DNA from: Algoriphagus locisalis
GTDB lineage: Bacteria > Bacteroidota > Bacteroidia > Cytophagales > Cyclobacteriaceae
DNA length: 64,000 bases
Assembly (NCBI RefSeq): GCF_900116615.1
Contig: NZ_FPBF01000001.1
Location: 663,625-727,624 of the forward strand
Direction of reading: 5' to 3'
Positions 25,278 through 33,939 of this stretch are shown here, in pieces. Below the pieces are notes generated by a model that saw only the letters and a list, made by a program, of their open reading frames with translations, ran no database searches and had not been told where the DNA came from. How positions within the stretch are numbered: position 1 is the first letter of the stretch; each line of letters starts with the position of its first letter. A program made the translations under genes and the position numbers.

Positions 25278-27266
25278 AAGCTTTCTCGTTTGAATGATGT
25301 AATTATTCTTGTTTTTGAAATCCTCAAACTCTCCCCTCAATTTATTTTTAATATTTTGATCTTCAATCGGATCTATGTTTAGGCCATCGGAGATAACGAA
25401 TAGCTGATCATCCGATAGGAAGTATTCACCATCCAAATACTCCATTAGCTGGTTTTTATTTCGCATTAACGGCATGGCTATTTGGGATTGGAATACTCTG
25501 GAAGTATCCAAAACCTGTCCCATCCAAATTTCTTGCTGAGGAATTTCTATTCCCACTTGGCTATTTAAAAAAGCCAGCAAAGAAGGTGTCACCTCAAAAT
25601 GACTTACCAAGCCTTTGAAATAAGACGGCCTCTTGATCAGCGGAGAATATATAATTAGCGGAACGTGAAAGCGGTCCAGTCTGGAAGCCATGGGGATCTC
25701 AGGAAGACGATGATCGCCTGTAAACACAAAGATGGTGTTGGCAAATTCGGGTTTCCTACTATACGAATTGATAAAATCCTTCACGGCATCGTCTGCATAA
25801 AGAAGTGTCATGTAGATATCCTGATAATTTCTGTATTCAGCTTTTTTAGCCTCGGAAAGGTTCAGATAATTTTCAAGATGTTCTTCGAACTTTTTAGAAT
25901 AAAACTCCCGCTCAGGCACTAAATATGGATCGTGGGAGGTCAAAGTTTGAAAAATTTTAAGCTGAGGTTTATCCTGCTCCATCTCAAAAGTAGTCATACC
26001 AAACCGGTAAAGGGCCTTGTCTGAATACCCCCAACTAAACCCATTATTAGATGGTATTTTATCATATTCATCTCCAAAATCATCCTGATCAAAAAGTCTA
26101 GTTAGTTTTTGGGCTTTTAAAAAGTCGGACTCTTTGTCAAAATCTTCGTCTCCGCCTATATAAAATGACGGTTCGTAATTATTTGATTTTAATACACTTA
26201 TAAGTGTTTGATGATTTGGGTAGTTATCATTTAATTCCATAAAACCACTTTCACCATAGGGAAGACCAGCTAAAATACCCGGTAGAATTCCAAATGTCCT
26301 TCCTGTAGTGGAAATAGCATTGGTCCAGACCAGACTATGGGACTCAAGAGAATCCAAGAAGGGAGTGAAGCTGCCTAAGTATGCATCCTTCCCAGAATAG
26401 GCTTTTCCTAGACTTTCAATTAACACAAACACGATATCGGGAGGAGTAGAAAGGCTATCGAAATATGGGCTCAATACATCAGGGTAATCCGCGCTGTGCA
26501 AAAAAGGATAGTTAGGATCAGTATATTCCTTTTTGACAATGAGTCCTTCGTTTTTAGATCTCAGATAGAAATCAAAATAGTATTCATTACTATAAACAAA
26601 GTATTCAAATGCTTGCTCAGAAAGATACTTTGATTTATTTAGTTGAATATTGTTTTTCGTTTCATTAAATTTTTCAGGGTCACTGATGGGAATGAAGTAG
26701 AATAACAACACAAACCAATAAGTGGCAATGGTAAAGGCTAGTGATTTTTTTAAGCTGAAATTCAGTGCTTTATTTGCAAAGTATAGTAGATAAAAAAGGA
26801 CTACACAGGCGAGAATTCCACCGCCTATGCTCAAAACATTGAGTTGGCCCGAAGAGCTAACCGTAAGGACAATATCATCAAAACTGTAAGCAAATAGGTC
26901 ATTTCCAAGAGGAACGAAAGTCTTATTGAAATAGAATAAAAGTGCTGAGTGAACGAGAAAAGCTACTACCAACCAAGATTTAGTAAACCACTTCGCAAAG
27001 CTGAGTGAGAATAAGCTATTGATTACATGAAAAATAAATAGTAGCCCAAGAAAGTAGAGAATCCAGGTAACATCTTCATACAAACTGTAGCCAATTACCT
27101 CACCAAAACTCAGGTTGATAGGATGTGTGCGGAAAATTAGAGTCAATTCAGCTATCCTCAACAGTAGCATTAAAATCGAGAAAATCAGGGACATACTCCA
27201 GAAACTACTAAGCGTAGTTTGAATTTTTGCTGGAAGTTTAGATCGAATTTCAGCCTTTTGGGCCAT
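25260..27266 (-). CDS. LtaS-like sulfatase-fold membrane enzyme
   Basis: 668 residues. Five membrane spans (about 22-190), then a periplasmic alkaline-phosphatase-superfamily domain beginning PDIVFVLIESLGKAYSG (metal-binding E plus the S/T nucleophile region SHSLVWTNAISTTGRTFG). The later metal motif is TGDHRLPE. The layout is that of LtaS and OpgB phosphoglycerol transferases or phosphoethanolamine transferases, which modify surface glycans. The gene is convergent with the polysaccharide-like operon and overlaps its last gene by 18 bp. It may decorate that polymer (inference) or act on unrelated glycans. Confidence 0.85.
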   Translation of the reverse strand: MAQKAEIRSKLPAKIQTTLSSFWSMSLIFSILMLLLRIAELTLIFRTHPINLSFGEVIGYSLYEDVTWILYFLGLLFIFHVINSLFSLSFAKWFTKSWLVVAFLVHSALLFYFNKTFVPLGNDLFAYSFDDIVLTVSSSGQLNVLSIGGGILACVVLFYLLYFANKALNFSLKKSLAFTIATYWFVLLFYFIPISDPEKFNETKNNIQLNKSKYLSEQAFEYFVYSNEYYFDFYLRSKNEGLIVKKEYTDPNYPFLHSADYPDVLSPYFDSLSTPPDIVFVLIESLGKAYSGKDAYLGSFTPFLDSLESHSLVWTNAISTTGRTFGILPGILAGLPYGESGFMELNDNYPNHQTLISVLKSNNYEPSFYIGGDEDFDKESDFLKAQKLTRLFDQDDFGDEYDKIPSNNGFSWGYSDKALYRFGMTTFEMEQDKPQLKIFQTLTSHDPYLVPEREFYSKKFEEHLENYLNLSEAKKAEYRNYQDIYMTLLYADDAVKDFINSYSRKPEFANTIFVFTGDHRLPEIPMASRLDRFHVPLIIYSPLIKRPSYFKGLVSHFEVTPSLLAFLNSQVGIEIPQQEIWMGQVLDTSRVFQSQIAMPLMRNKNQLMEYLDGEYFLSDDQLFVISDGLNIDPIEDQNIKNKLRGEFEDFKNKNNYIIQTRKLLPTDN

Positions 27267-27346
27267 ATTTGTGCGTTAACTTTTTGGGTGAAGTCCGAAA
27301 AGATAGGGCAAAATCAGGTATCTTCAAGGAGAGAATTAAATTATAT

Positions 27347-27889
27347 ATGGGTAAATCAGATTTGTTGTTGGAACTATACAGCAACTTAAGCACTACTGGA
27401 GCGGTGACTTTCAGTTCCAAGGCATTGGTGAATAAAATGTTATCACATACCAAACTGCAAGGTGCCAAACTTATTGTAGAGCTTGGCGGTGGAGACGGAA
27501 GTATCACTCAGGGAATAGTGGATCGTATGGACCCAGATGCCGAGCTTTTGGTTTTTGAGATCAGTAAGTCATTTTGTGAATCCATGGAAAAGATGTTTCC
27601 GCAGCAAAATGTCCGTATCATCAATGACTCTGCCGAGAACATTGCCAACTACCTGGAAAATAGAAAAGTAGATTATATTTTATCTTCATTGCCATTTAGT
27701 TTTATACCACCTGAGGTAAAAGACGCTATCCTCTCCAATTCCAAAATTGCGCTAAATCAAAGTGGGTATTTTATTCAGATATGCTATTCCTATCTGTTGA
27801 AAAACCTGTTTAAAAAGCACTTTGCTAATGTAAGTACCAGTTTTACACTGAAAAACCTTCCACCTGCTTTTGTGATGGTTTGTAAATAG
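27347..27889 (+). CDS. Class I SAM methyltransferase, phospholipid N-methyltransferase-like
   Basis: 180 residues from ATG 27347; an upstream non-ATG frame is less likely. The SAM motif I is IVELGGGDGSITQG, with the acidic end of beta-2 in ELLVFEIS. The later DYILSSLPFSFIPPEV and the C-terminal NLPPAFVMVCK are the pattern of phosphatidylethanolamine N-methyltransferases (PmtA type) and related KsgA-fold enzymes. A membrane-lipid substrate is likely but not certain. It is transcribed away from the sulfatase-fold gene, and a small gene follows after 8 bp, probably in the same operon. Confidence 0.75.
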   Translation: MGKSDLLLELYSNLSTTGAVTFSSKALVNKMLSHTKLQGAKLIVELGGGDGSITQGIVDRMDPDAELLVFEISKSFCESMEKMFPQQNVRIINDSAENIANYLENRKVDYILSSLPFSFIPPEVKDAILSNSKIALNQSGYFIQICYSYLLKNLFKKHFANVSTSFTLKNLPPAFVMVCK

Positions 27890-27897
27890 GTTTGCTT

Positions 27898-28140
27898 ATG
27901 GAAGTACTCCGAACGGCTATCCTACAAGTAATAAGACAGAAAAAGAACAAGACTTTTTTCGCTGAAGAACCCCTACAGCAAATGTATCCCGAAGATTGGG
28001 AGAGATTTTTGGATGAACTACAGGTTGAGTTTAAGCTGATGGAAAAAGAGGGCCTACTTGACATACTTGAGCAGCCTAGTAGCAATGGAAATCATCCTAT
28101 CGTAGGGAAGAAAATAGCTCCCAAAAAACCACAGATTTAA
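27898..28140 (+). CDS. Small helical protein, possibly DUF3253-like
   Basis: 80 residues from ATG 27898, 8 bp after the methyltransferase. The pattern LRTAILQVIRQKKNKTFF, EDWERFLDELQVEFKLMEKEGLLDI then a short Gly/Lys-rich tail fits a small winged-helix protein and is reminiscent of DUF3253. That family name is a weak guess. It shows no metal or catalytic motif. The spacing suggests cotranscription with the methyltransferase. Confidence 0.55.
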   Translation: MEVLRTAILQVIRQKKNKTFFAEEPLQQMYPEDWERFLDELQVEFKLMEKEGLLDILEQPSSNGNHPIVGKKIAPKKPQI

Positions 28141-28175
28141 AATCAGCGCATCTCATAACACGCTTAAAACCCAAG

Positions 28176-28754
28176 ATGGAAAAGGAGATACAACTTCCGA
28201 AAACAGAGTTGAATATTCCAGAGGGATTAGAATTAATAACATTAGGAGCTGGGTGTTTTTGGTGTGTAGAAGCTGTTTTTCAGAGACTCATAGGAGTCGT
28301 TAAAGTAGTATCAGGCTTTGCAGGAGGAATGGTGAAGAACCCTACTTACGAGGCAGTTTGTACCGGAACCACCGGACATGCAGAGGTGATTCAGGTTTAT
28401 TTTGATCCTGCTATAATTTCCTTAGCTGAGCTTTTTGAAATCTTTTGGGCTATACATAACCCAACTACACTGAACAAACAAGGATCTGATTTAGGGCCTC
28501 AGTACCGATCAGTAGTATTTTACCACAGCGCAATTCAAGGGGATATTGCCAAAGATCTTAGGTCTCAATTAGATGATTCTAAGTTGTTTGACAGACCGAT
28601 CGTGACAGAAATTACAGAGTTCTCCAATTTCTATCCCGCAGAGAATTTTCATCAAGATTATTACAACCAAAACCAAGCGCAGCCTTATTGCCAGTTTGTG
28701 ATTCAACCTAAAGTAAACAAGCTGAAAGGATTTTTTGCGGAACGCTTAAAATAG
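28176..28754 (+). CDS. msrA: Peptide-methionine (S)-S-oxide reductase MsrA
   Basis: 192 residues. The active-site motif GAGCFWCVEAVFQ places the catalytic C27 and C30. The family blocks GFAGG, TGHAEVIQVYFDP, EIFWAIHNPTTLNKQGSDLGPQ, YRSVVFYH, PAENFHQDYY are all present. It reduces methionine S-sulfoxide in proteins, probably in the cytoplasm because no signal peptide is visible. A 35-bp gap separates it from the preceding small gene, and the DUF6909-like gene follows 38 bp later on the same strand. Confidence 0.96.
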   Translation: MEKEIQLPKTELNIPEGLELITLGAGCFWCVEAVFQRLIGVVKVVSGFAGGMVKNPTYEAVCTGTTGHAEVIQVYFDPAIISLAELFEIFWAIHNPTTLNKQGSDLGPQYRSVVFYHSAIQGDIAKDLRSQLDDSKLFDRPIVTEITEFSNFYPAENFHQDYYNQNQAQPYCQFVIQPKVNKLKGFFAERLK

Positions 28755-28792
28755 TATTCGCTATTTTTGTCTTGCAAAACCCATTTGCACTT

Positions 28793-30460
28793 ATGAAAAG
28801 AACTAGAGCACACGAGTCCAGAGCCGCTATCGAGCGATTGTACATTACGATGAGACACCTTTTTACCCGGGGAAGTTACAAACCCATGGGGGTATCCGGT
28901 GAAAGTCTGGTAGATGCTTTACGCGTCTTGAGCCCAGAGATTTATGGGTTGGTGACGGATAATGAAAAGATCGAATTGGATGGATTGCTTTATGTGATGG
29001 AGCGATTGCCCCGAGGAATAGAGGAATGTAGATTTGTTCGTCTGATCAGTCGGGAAGGCTACGAGACTTCAAAGCTTGATGCGATAGTCCCAGCCAAACG
29101 TAAGCGGAATTGCTACCGGTTGGACGAGCATATCATGTATGTGGAGATGACCCGAGGTCGCTCAGATATTTACGATATTTTGACTCACTTGACGTTTTTA
29201 TACATAGAGTCAAACAAGATTTATAATAACAGCACGGATCCAAAGGGTAAGATTTCTACCAACTGGTTGATGCTGGAGGAGTTTGTGCAGAAAGAAGCAG
29301 CGGGAGAGGAGTTTGAAAAAGAATCCGCCAGCGCTTACTTAAGTCATCTGATCGGGAGAACCTATGAGGAGACTATCCAGGCCGTGGATAAGTTTGAGAA
29401 AAGCAGCAATTCCAACAGTCTTTTCTCGATTGTTTACCATATGGGCAAACTAGCCCAAGAAGAAGCCACGAAAAACCTAGACCGGGAAATATCTTTTTCT
29501 ACGACGCTAAGAGAGCGCATCGGTCATCACGTTTATGGAGAAATGTGGGCGAGGAGAATCAAGATCGCTCTGGATGATCACGATTTGCTGAAGCGTCCGA
29601 TCCACATCATCTCTGCCAATCTTCACTCGGTTGTCAACACCATCTATGGTACGCAGTTGCTGAATCTGAAAGATTACGAAGCATTGGAAAATGTAGTGAT
29701 GGACATTTCTGTCAAAGCCAAAAACAATAAAGGAGAGGCTATAGATAAATATGCGGTGAAGCATGGTTTTATCAATTTGCCAGACGAATCAGGAACTAAT
29801 ATAGGGGCTCAGATCATTGATACGGCACTTTTGGAAAAGGATGAATTAATTCCAGGGGTGAAGTTACCGAAGGAAAAAGCTAAGCGTCCAGTGTTTGTGG
29901 TGATGGATTATGCTTTTGGAGAGCAGGCGTATGAATGTTTTGATGAATTGTTAAAGCCTTATAATAAAGATGGAAAGCAGATTCCTCTGGATGTAGTTTC
30001 CACTTCGATCATGGGAAAAGCCGGGATTCTATACGGAGGCAAAGGTGATCTGATGATTCCAAATGCCCATGTATTCGAAGGAACTGCGGATAACTATCCT
30101 TTTAAGAATGAGTTCAAAAAAGCAGACTTCGAAGGTTATGGCTTGGGAGTTTATTCAGGACCTATGATTTCGGTGTTGGGAACTTCGCTTCAGAATAAGG
30201 ACATTCTGACCTACTTTATGCAGTCATCCTGGAAGGCTGTAGGACTGGAAATGGAAGGAGCGCATTACCAGAAAGCGATTCAATCCGCTTCCAAAATCCG
30301 AAGATCAATCCGATCCAATGTGAAAGTTCTTTATGCTTATTATGCATCGGATAACCCGCTTGAAACAGGAAGTACTTTGGCTTCAGGAGCTTTAGGAATG
30401 GAAGGAGTAAGGCCTACTTACTTGATCACCTATAAGATCTTGGAGAAGCTTTTTGGGTAA
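28793..30460 (+). CDS. DUF6909-like protein with a nucleosidase-like C-terminal half
   Basis: 555 residues from ATG 28793. The N-terminal half is helical, with GVSGESLVDALRVLSPEIY and DILTHLTFLYIES. The C-terminal half (about 380-555) resembles nucleoside phosphorylases and MTA/SAH nucleosidases: FVVMDYAFGEQAYE, VSTSIMGKAGILYGGKGDLMIP, then VGLEMEGAHYQKAI, which matches the E-M-E ribose-binding motif. I believe the Bacteroidota family name is DUF6909, but that is from memory. No signal peptide is present. It may handle nucleotides or use this fold for something else. A clear terminator follows. Confidence 0.72.
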   Translation: MKRTRAHESRAAIERLYITMRHLFTRGSYKPMGVSGESLVDALRVLSPEIYGLVTDNEKIELDGLLYVMERLPRGIEECRFVRLISREGYETSKLDAIVPAKRKRNCYRLDEHIMYVEMTRGRSDIYDILTHLTFLYIESNKIYNNSTDPKGKISTNWLMLEEFVQKEAAGEEFEKESASAYLSHLIGRTYEETIQAVDKFEKSSNSNSLFSIVYHMGKLAQEEATKNLDREISFSTTLRERIGHHVYGEMWARRIKIALDDHDLLKRPIHIISANLHSVVNTIYGTQLLNLKDYEALENVVMDISVKAKNNKGEAIDKYAVKHGFINLPDESGTNIGAQIIDTALLEKDELIPGVKLPKEKAKRPVFVVMDYAFGEQAYECFDELLKPYNKDGKQIPLDVVSTSIMGKAGILYGGKGDLMIPNAHVFEGTADNYPFKNEFKKADFEGYGLGVYSGPMISVLGTSLQNKDILTYFMQSSWKAVGLEMEGAHYQKAIQSASKIRRSIRSNVKVLYAYYASDNPLETGSTLASGALGMEGVRPTYLITYKILEKLFG

Positions 30461-30467
30461 AAATATC

Positions 30468-30498
30468 AGGCTGGACTGTAGCGTCTGGCCTTTTTTTT
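30468..30498 (+). terminator. Rho-independent terminator
   Basis: AGGCTGGA (30468-30475) pairs with TCTGGCCT (30484-30491) with two G-T pairs and an 8-nt loop, followed by eight Ts. It directly follows the stop at 30460. Confidence 0.8.
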
Positions 30499-30520
30499 CG
30501 TTTTTATACAAAAGCTCAAA

Positions 30521-30865
30521 ATGAAATACTATTTAGCTCTTCCATTACTTCTTCTTTTTTTTCTTCAAAGCTGTCAAGATGAGGATGCACCAACAAATCA
30601 GTTAGAATTCTATTGGGATCAAACTGGATGTTCTGATCCATGGAATACAAATTCTAACGACGCTGATGAGGAAACCATGCAAGCTGTTGCGGATTACTTG
30701 CTGGATCAAGGAGTGAAGGGAGCAAGAGTAATATCAATCACTGGAGATGGAGTTGAACAAGGTTGCGAAGCATGTTTTTGCACGAATGGAAACCGGATAA
30801 ATATAATAATTCCGACAAATCAAAAGGATAAAATGATAGAACTTGGGTTTTCAGAATCAAATTAG
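30521..30865 (+). CDS. Small Cys-rich lipoprotein, unknown function
   Basis: 114 residues. A classic lipoprotein signal peptide (LLLLFFLQSC, lipidated Cys near residue 18) is followed by an acidic mature part. Cys residues occur at GCSD and in the cluster GCEACFCTNG, which could bind metal or form disulfides. No named family is recognised. It is convergent with the GyrI-like gene, with a 45-bp gap. Confidence 0.65.
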   Translation: MKYYLALPLLLLFFLQSCQDEDAPTNQLEFYWDQTGCSDPWNTNSNDADEETMQAVADYLLDQGVKGARVISITGDGVEQGCEACFCTNGNRINIIIPTNQKDKMIELGFSESN

Positions 30866-30910
30866 TACACCCTTTTGCTAGGTCGGTCTAAATGAGATTT
30901 TCTGATACTA

Positions 30911-31414
30911 TTAAATCTTGGGTTTTATTGGAATCCAAAACTCTTCTTCAGAATCCGGGTCATTATTCTTGTACTTTTCTCCCATCACCGCAAAATGAGG
31001 CCTATGGTCAAGTTGATATTCTGAGTTTGGAAGCCATGTCCCCAGAATATATTGATACATGGCTGGAGCTTCGCTGTCCAGACCTTTGAAACTAAAAATA
31101 GCATAAAGTCCTGATAGTATGGTGAGTGTATCCAAATCATTTGGGACAAATTCAAAGTCAGCAACTTTTACTGCAGCCCATTTATCAAATTCATTGGCAG
31201 GGGAAAAAGCTTCAAAATAAGAAAGTGAGTCATACACTTCTACAGAATACAAGTCAGTTCCAATGCCTTTTAGAATCTCCCTTTTTCGTGGCATAAATGA
31301 TCTCCAAAGTTCTTGAGTCTTATCATTCAGGAAGTTCATTCTAACTTTTTTGCCGATTAGTAAGGTTTCAGGGAGTGTTTTTATAGTTGGAGTCATTTTG
31401 ATGTTTTTATTCAT
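30911..31414 (-). CDS. GyrI-like small-molecule-binding domain protein
   Basis: 167 residues forming a lone GyrI/AraC effector-binding domain. The family pattern is visible: RKREILKGIG, VEVYDSLSYFEAFSPANEFDKWAAVKV, LTILSGLYAIFSFKG, YQYILGTWLPNSEYQLDHRPHF and EEFWIPIKP at the end, with the conserved Glu in the last strand. Such proteins bind hydrophobic or cationic ligands; some are toxin or drug sinks. No DNA-binding domain is attached. It starts at ATG 31414, with an alternative ATG at 31396. Confidence 0.8.
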   Translation of the reverse strand: MNKNIKMTPTIKTLPETLLIGKKVRMNFLNDKTQELWRSFMPRKREILKGIGTDLYSVEVYDSLSYFEAFSPANEFDKWAAVKVADFEFVPNDLDTLTILSGLYAIFSFKGLDSEAPAMYQYILGTWLPNSEYQLDHRPHFAVMGEKYKNNDPDSEEEFWIPIKPKI

Positions 31415-31546
31415 TCTTGAAGATAATTAGCCTTATTATTCTTTCACAATTGAATTACTGAGACAGCTCATAGACTTTTATAGGGGTTAGCAGTTACCTT
31501 TTATTTGTAATGCTGAGGAGTCTTTGTATCTTGACGAGCCCAACTA

Positions 31547-31579
31547 TTTGTCTTTCTGTACAATTAGGGGCTATATTTG
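31547..31579 (+). promoter_or_regulatory. Promoter of the DEAD-box helicase
   Basis: TTTG (31547-31550), 21 nt, TATATTTG (31572-31579), an exact -33/-7 consensus match. The expected transcription start near 31585 lies inside a possible longer reading frame from 31524, which argues that translation starts later, at 31632. Confidence 0.7.
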
Positions 31580-31581
31580 GC

Positions 31582-31609
31582 AAGACGTAAAAGTTAGCGT
31601 CTTCTTTTT
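31582..31609 (+). promoter_or_regulatory. Leader hairpin before the DEAD-box helicase
   Basis: AAGACG (31582-31587) and CGTCTT (31598-31603) form a 6-bp stem with a 10-nt loop, then CTTTTT. It begins at the predicted transcription start. It could protect the 5' end or act as a weak attenuator. The stem is short. Confidence 0.4.
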
Positions 31610-31631
31610 ACAATACTTCACACACCTCAAT

Positions 31632-33026
31632 TTGGACTTCTCATCATTTAATTTCGAAACCTCGCTTCAGGAAGGACTGGACGCAATGGGTTTTGAAAAA
31701 CCAACTCCAATCCAGGAAAAGGCCATTCCGGTCATCATGGAAAATAAGGATCTTATCGCTTGTGCCCAGACGGGTACCGGTAAGACCGCAGCATTTATAC
31801 TTCCCATTCTAAACAAGATTAGCAAGAACGGAACGAGCACCTTGAATACGCTTATTCTAGCTCCGACGCGCGAACTTGCTATTCAGATCGATCAGCAAAT
31901 CCAAGGGTTTGCTTACTTCCTAGGAATCAGTTCGATTCCGATTTATGGAGGTGGTGATGGCATCGTCTGGGAACAACAAAAGAAAGCCTTGGAAACCGGC
32001 GCTGAAATTATCGTTGCTACGCCGGGACGTCTGATAGCTTTACTAGCCGGCGGAAAAATCAATCTTTCTACGCTAGAGCATTTGATTCTTGATGAAGCGG
32101 ATAGAATGATGGATATGGGATTCTCAGATGACATTCTGAAAATCGTCAATTACCTTCCTAAAGATCGTCAAACAGTACTTTTCTCTGCTACTATGCCACC
32201 TAAGATCAGGCAGTTTAGTATGAAGTTTTTGAATAACCCTGCTGAGATATCTATTGCAATTGGGAAAACAGCAAAGGGAGTGACACAATCCATGTATTCT
32301 GTGTATGATACTCAGAAGGAGGAATTGGTTAGAAATATACTTTCTCAAAAAGCTTACGAAGCTGTGATAATTTTTGCTTCAACTAAGGATAAGGTAAAGT
32401 CACTTTATAAAGTTCTAAGAAAGCAATTTGAAATCGAGGCTTTTCACTCTGATCTTGAGCAAGTTGAGCGCGAAAAGATTATGTCTGCTTTCAAAAACAA
32501 GTCAGTTAAAATCCTGATTGGTACAGATATTATTTCACGAGGGATAGATGTGGTAGGAATCGAATTGGTAATCAATTACGATACGCCATCTGATCCTGAA
32601 GATTACGTGCATAGAGTAGGTCGTACAGCCAGAGCTGATATGGAAGGCGAAGCGATCACTTTTGTAAATCCTAAAGATCAATACAAGTTTGATAATATAG
32701 AAAAGCTGATCGAGATGAAAATCACCCAGATGTCTCTACCTGAGGGCTTTGAAGCTGGACCTACTTATACGGGAACTGCTTCCAAAGGCAAGTCTGACTT
32801 TGGTTCAAAGAAAAAATCCGGATTTAATAAGAATAAAAAATCAGGTTCTGGTGGCAATAGAAAGCCTTTTCCTCGAAGAGAAAATTCTAATCCTGAATCT
32901 CCAAAAGAAGCTAAGCCCAAACCTGTAGAAGCTAAAAAGCCAACCGAGCCTAATGCTACCTCTGAGCCGAAACCGGCAAAACCAGGTAGATTTGGACGAC
33001 GTAAAAATGTCATAGATCCAGAGTAG
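31632..33026 (+). CDS. DEAD-box ATP-dependent RNA helicase (RhlE-like)
   Basis: 464 residues from TTG 31632. The motifs run in order: Q motif FEKPTPIQ, I AQTGTGKT (45-52), Ia APTRELA, Ib TPGR, II DEAD, III SAT, IV VIIFAST, V GTDIISRGID and VI HRVGRTAR. A Lys/Ser/Pro-rich basic tail (about the last 80 residues) should bind RNA. The start follows from the promoter at 31547-31579 and from the usual distance to the Q motif (MDFSSFNF). Upstream in-frame TTG codons lie before the predicted transcript. Its role is probably ribosome assembly or RNA turnover, often cold-inducible in this family. Confidence 0.92.
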   Translation: MDFSSFNFETSLQEGLDAMGFEKPTPIQEKAIPVIMENKDLIACAQTGTGKTAAFILPILNKISKNGTSTLNTLILAPTRELAIQIDQQIQGFAYFLGISSIPIYGGGDGIVWEQQKKALETGAEIIVATPGRLIALLAGGKINLSTLEHLILDEADRMMDMGFSDDILKIVNYLPKDRQTVLFSATMPPKIRQFSMKFLNNPAEISIAIGKTAKGVTQSMYSVYDTQKEELVRNILSQKAYEAVIIFASTKDKVKSLYKVLRKQFEIEAFHSDLEQVEREKIMSAFKNKSVKILIGTDIISRGIDVVGIELVINYDTPSDPEDYVHRVGRTARADMEGEAITFVNPKDQYKFDNIEKLIEMKITQMSLPEGFEAGPTYTGTASKGKSDFGSKKKSGFNKNKKSGSGGNRKPFPRRENSNPESPKEAKPKPVEAKKPTEPNATSEPKPAKPGRFGRRKNVIDPE

Positions 33027-33053
33027 GCGATCCACTAAGCAGTTGCTATTTCG

Positions 33054-33089
33054 AAGTACTTCAATTACATTGGAGTACTTTTTATTTTT
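33054..33089 (+). terminator. Terminator after the DEAD-box gene
   Basis: AAGTACT (33054-33060) and AGTACTT (33074-33080) form a 7-bp stem with a 13-nt loop, followed by a T-rich run to 33089. Confidence 0.6.
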
Positions 33090-33102
33090 AAACCTACTAG
33101 CA

Positions 33103-33939
33103 ATGCAATACATAAAGCTCAGATCAAGAGGCTCATCTGTATCATTTTTACAAGAGCTCTTACGAAAGATTGGTTATGAAACTCCATCTTCGGGGTATTT
33201 CGGAATAGAGACAGAAGTCGCCGTCAAGGATTTTCAAAGTAAGAACCAACTCGTAGTGGATGGGGAAGTTGGGATCAAAACCTGGACGTTGCTTTTTGAT
33301 AAGACTAAGCCTGCAGATGTGTTTGGCAGCATATTTCTAAGTGAGCAAGATTTGATTGATTTTGCAAAAAGATATCAGGTGGATCTCGCTGCAGTCAAAG
33401 CTGTGAATGAGGTTGAGAGCTCAGGAAAAGGTTTTTTTATAGATGGAAGGCCAAAGATTTTATTTGAGGGCCATATTTTTTGGAGACAATTGAAAGCTAG
33501 AGGAATAAATCCGGAGGATTTTGCCAACAGTACGAATGAACACGTTCTGTATAAAAGCTACACTAAAAAGCATTACCTAGGTGGATCTAGAGAATACGAA
33601 CGCCTGGAACAAGCAGCGAGTATTTCTCCTGACCCTCGATTTAGAGAGGCGGCTTTAGCTTCTGCATCTTGGGGAAGTTATCAGGTGATGGGATTTCACG
33701 CGGTTCCGCTTGGATATCCTTCCGTTCAACAATTTGTTGATGATATGTACATCCATGAGAGAAATCACCTAGAGGTATTTGGGCGTTATATTTTAAAGAA
33801 CGGTTGTTTGGACTATTTACAGGCTAAGAATTGGGCGAAATTTGCCGCTTGCTACAATGGCCCAGCCTATGCTACAAATAAGTATGATGAAAAAATGGCT
33901 AAGGCCTATTTGAAGTTTGAGAAAGATACAATACTATGA
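33103..33939 (+). CDS. Peptidoglycan-binding N-acetylmuramidase (DUF3380-type)
   Basis: 278 residues from ATG 33103, with no signal peptide. An N-terminal peptidoglycan-binding module (about 1-70: LRSRGSSVSFLQELLRKIGY, TEVAVKDFQSKNQLVVDGEVG, TWTLLF) is followed by an N-acetylmuramidase domain (about 85-275). That domain has VKAVNEVESSGKGF with the candidate catalytic Glu, PKILFEGHIFWRQL, ASWGSYQVMGFH and AACYNGPAYA. This domain pair is typical of phage endolysins and type VI or toxin-associated muramidases. No phage genes are near. Its stop codon overlaps the DinB gene start (ATGA). Confidence 0.85.
   Translation: MQYIKLRSRGSSVSFLQELLRKIGYETPSSGYFGIETEVAVKDFQSKNQLVVDGEVGIKTWTLLFDKTKPADVFGSIFLSEQDLIDFAKRYQVDLAAVKAVNEVESSGKGFFIDGRPKILFEGHIFWRQLKARGINPEDFANSTNEHVLYKSYTKKHYLGGSREYERLEQAASISPDPRFREAALASASWGSYQVMGFHAVPLGYPSVQQFVDDMYIHERNHLEVFGRYILKNGCLDYLQAKNWAKFAACYNGPAYATNKYDEKMAKAYLKFEKDTIL

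Noticed and set aside
31524..31631. N-terminal extension of the DEAD-box helicase from TTG 31524
   Set aside because: The consensus promoter ends at 31579, after this codon, so it would not be transcribed from that promoter; the residues do not match the family.
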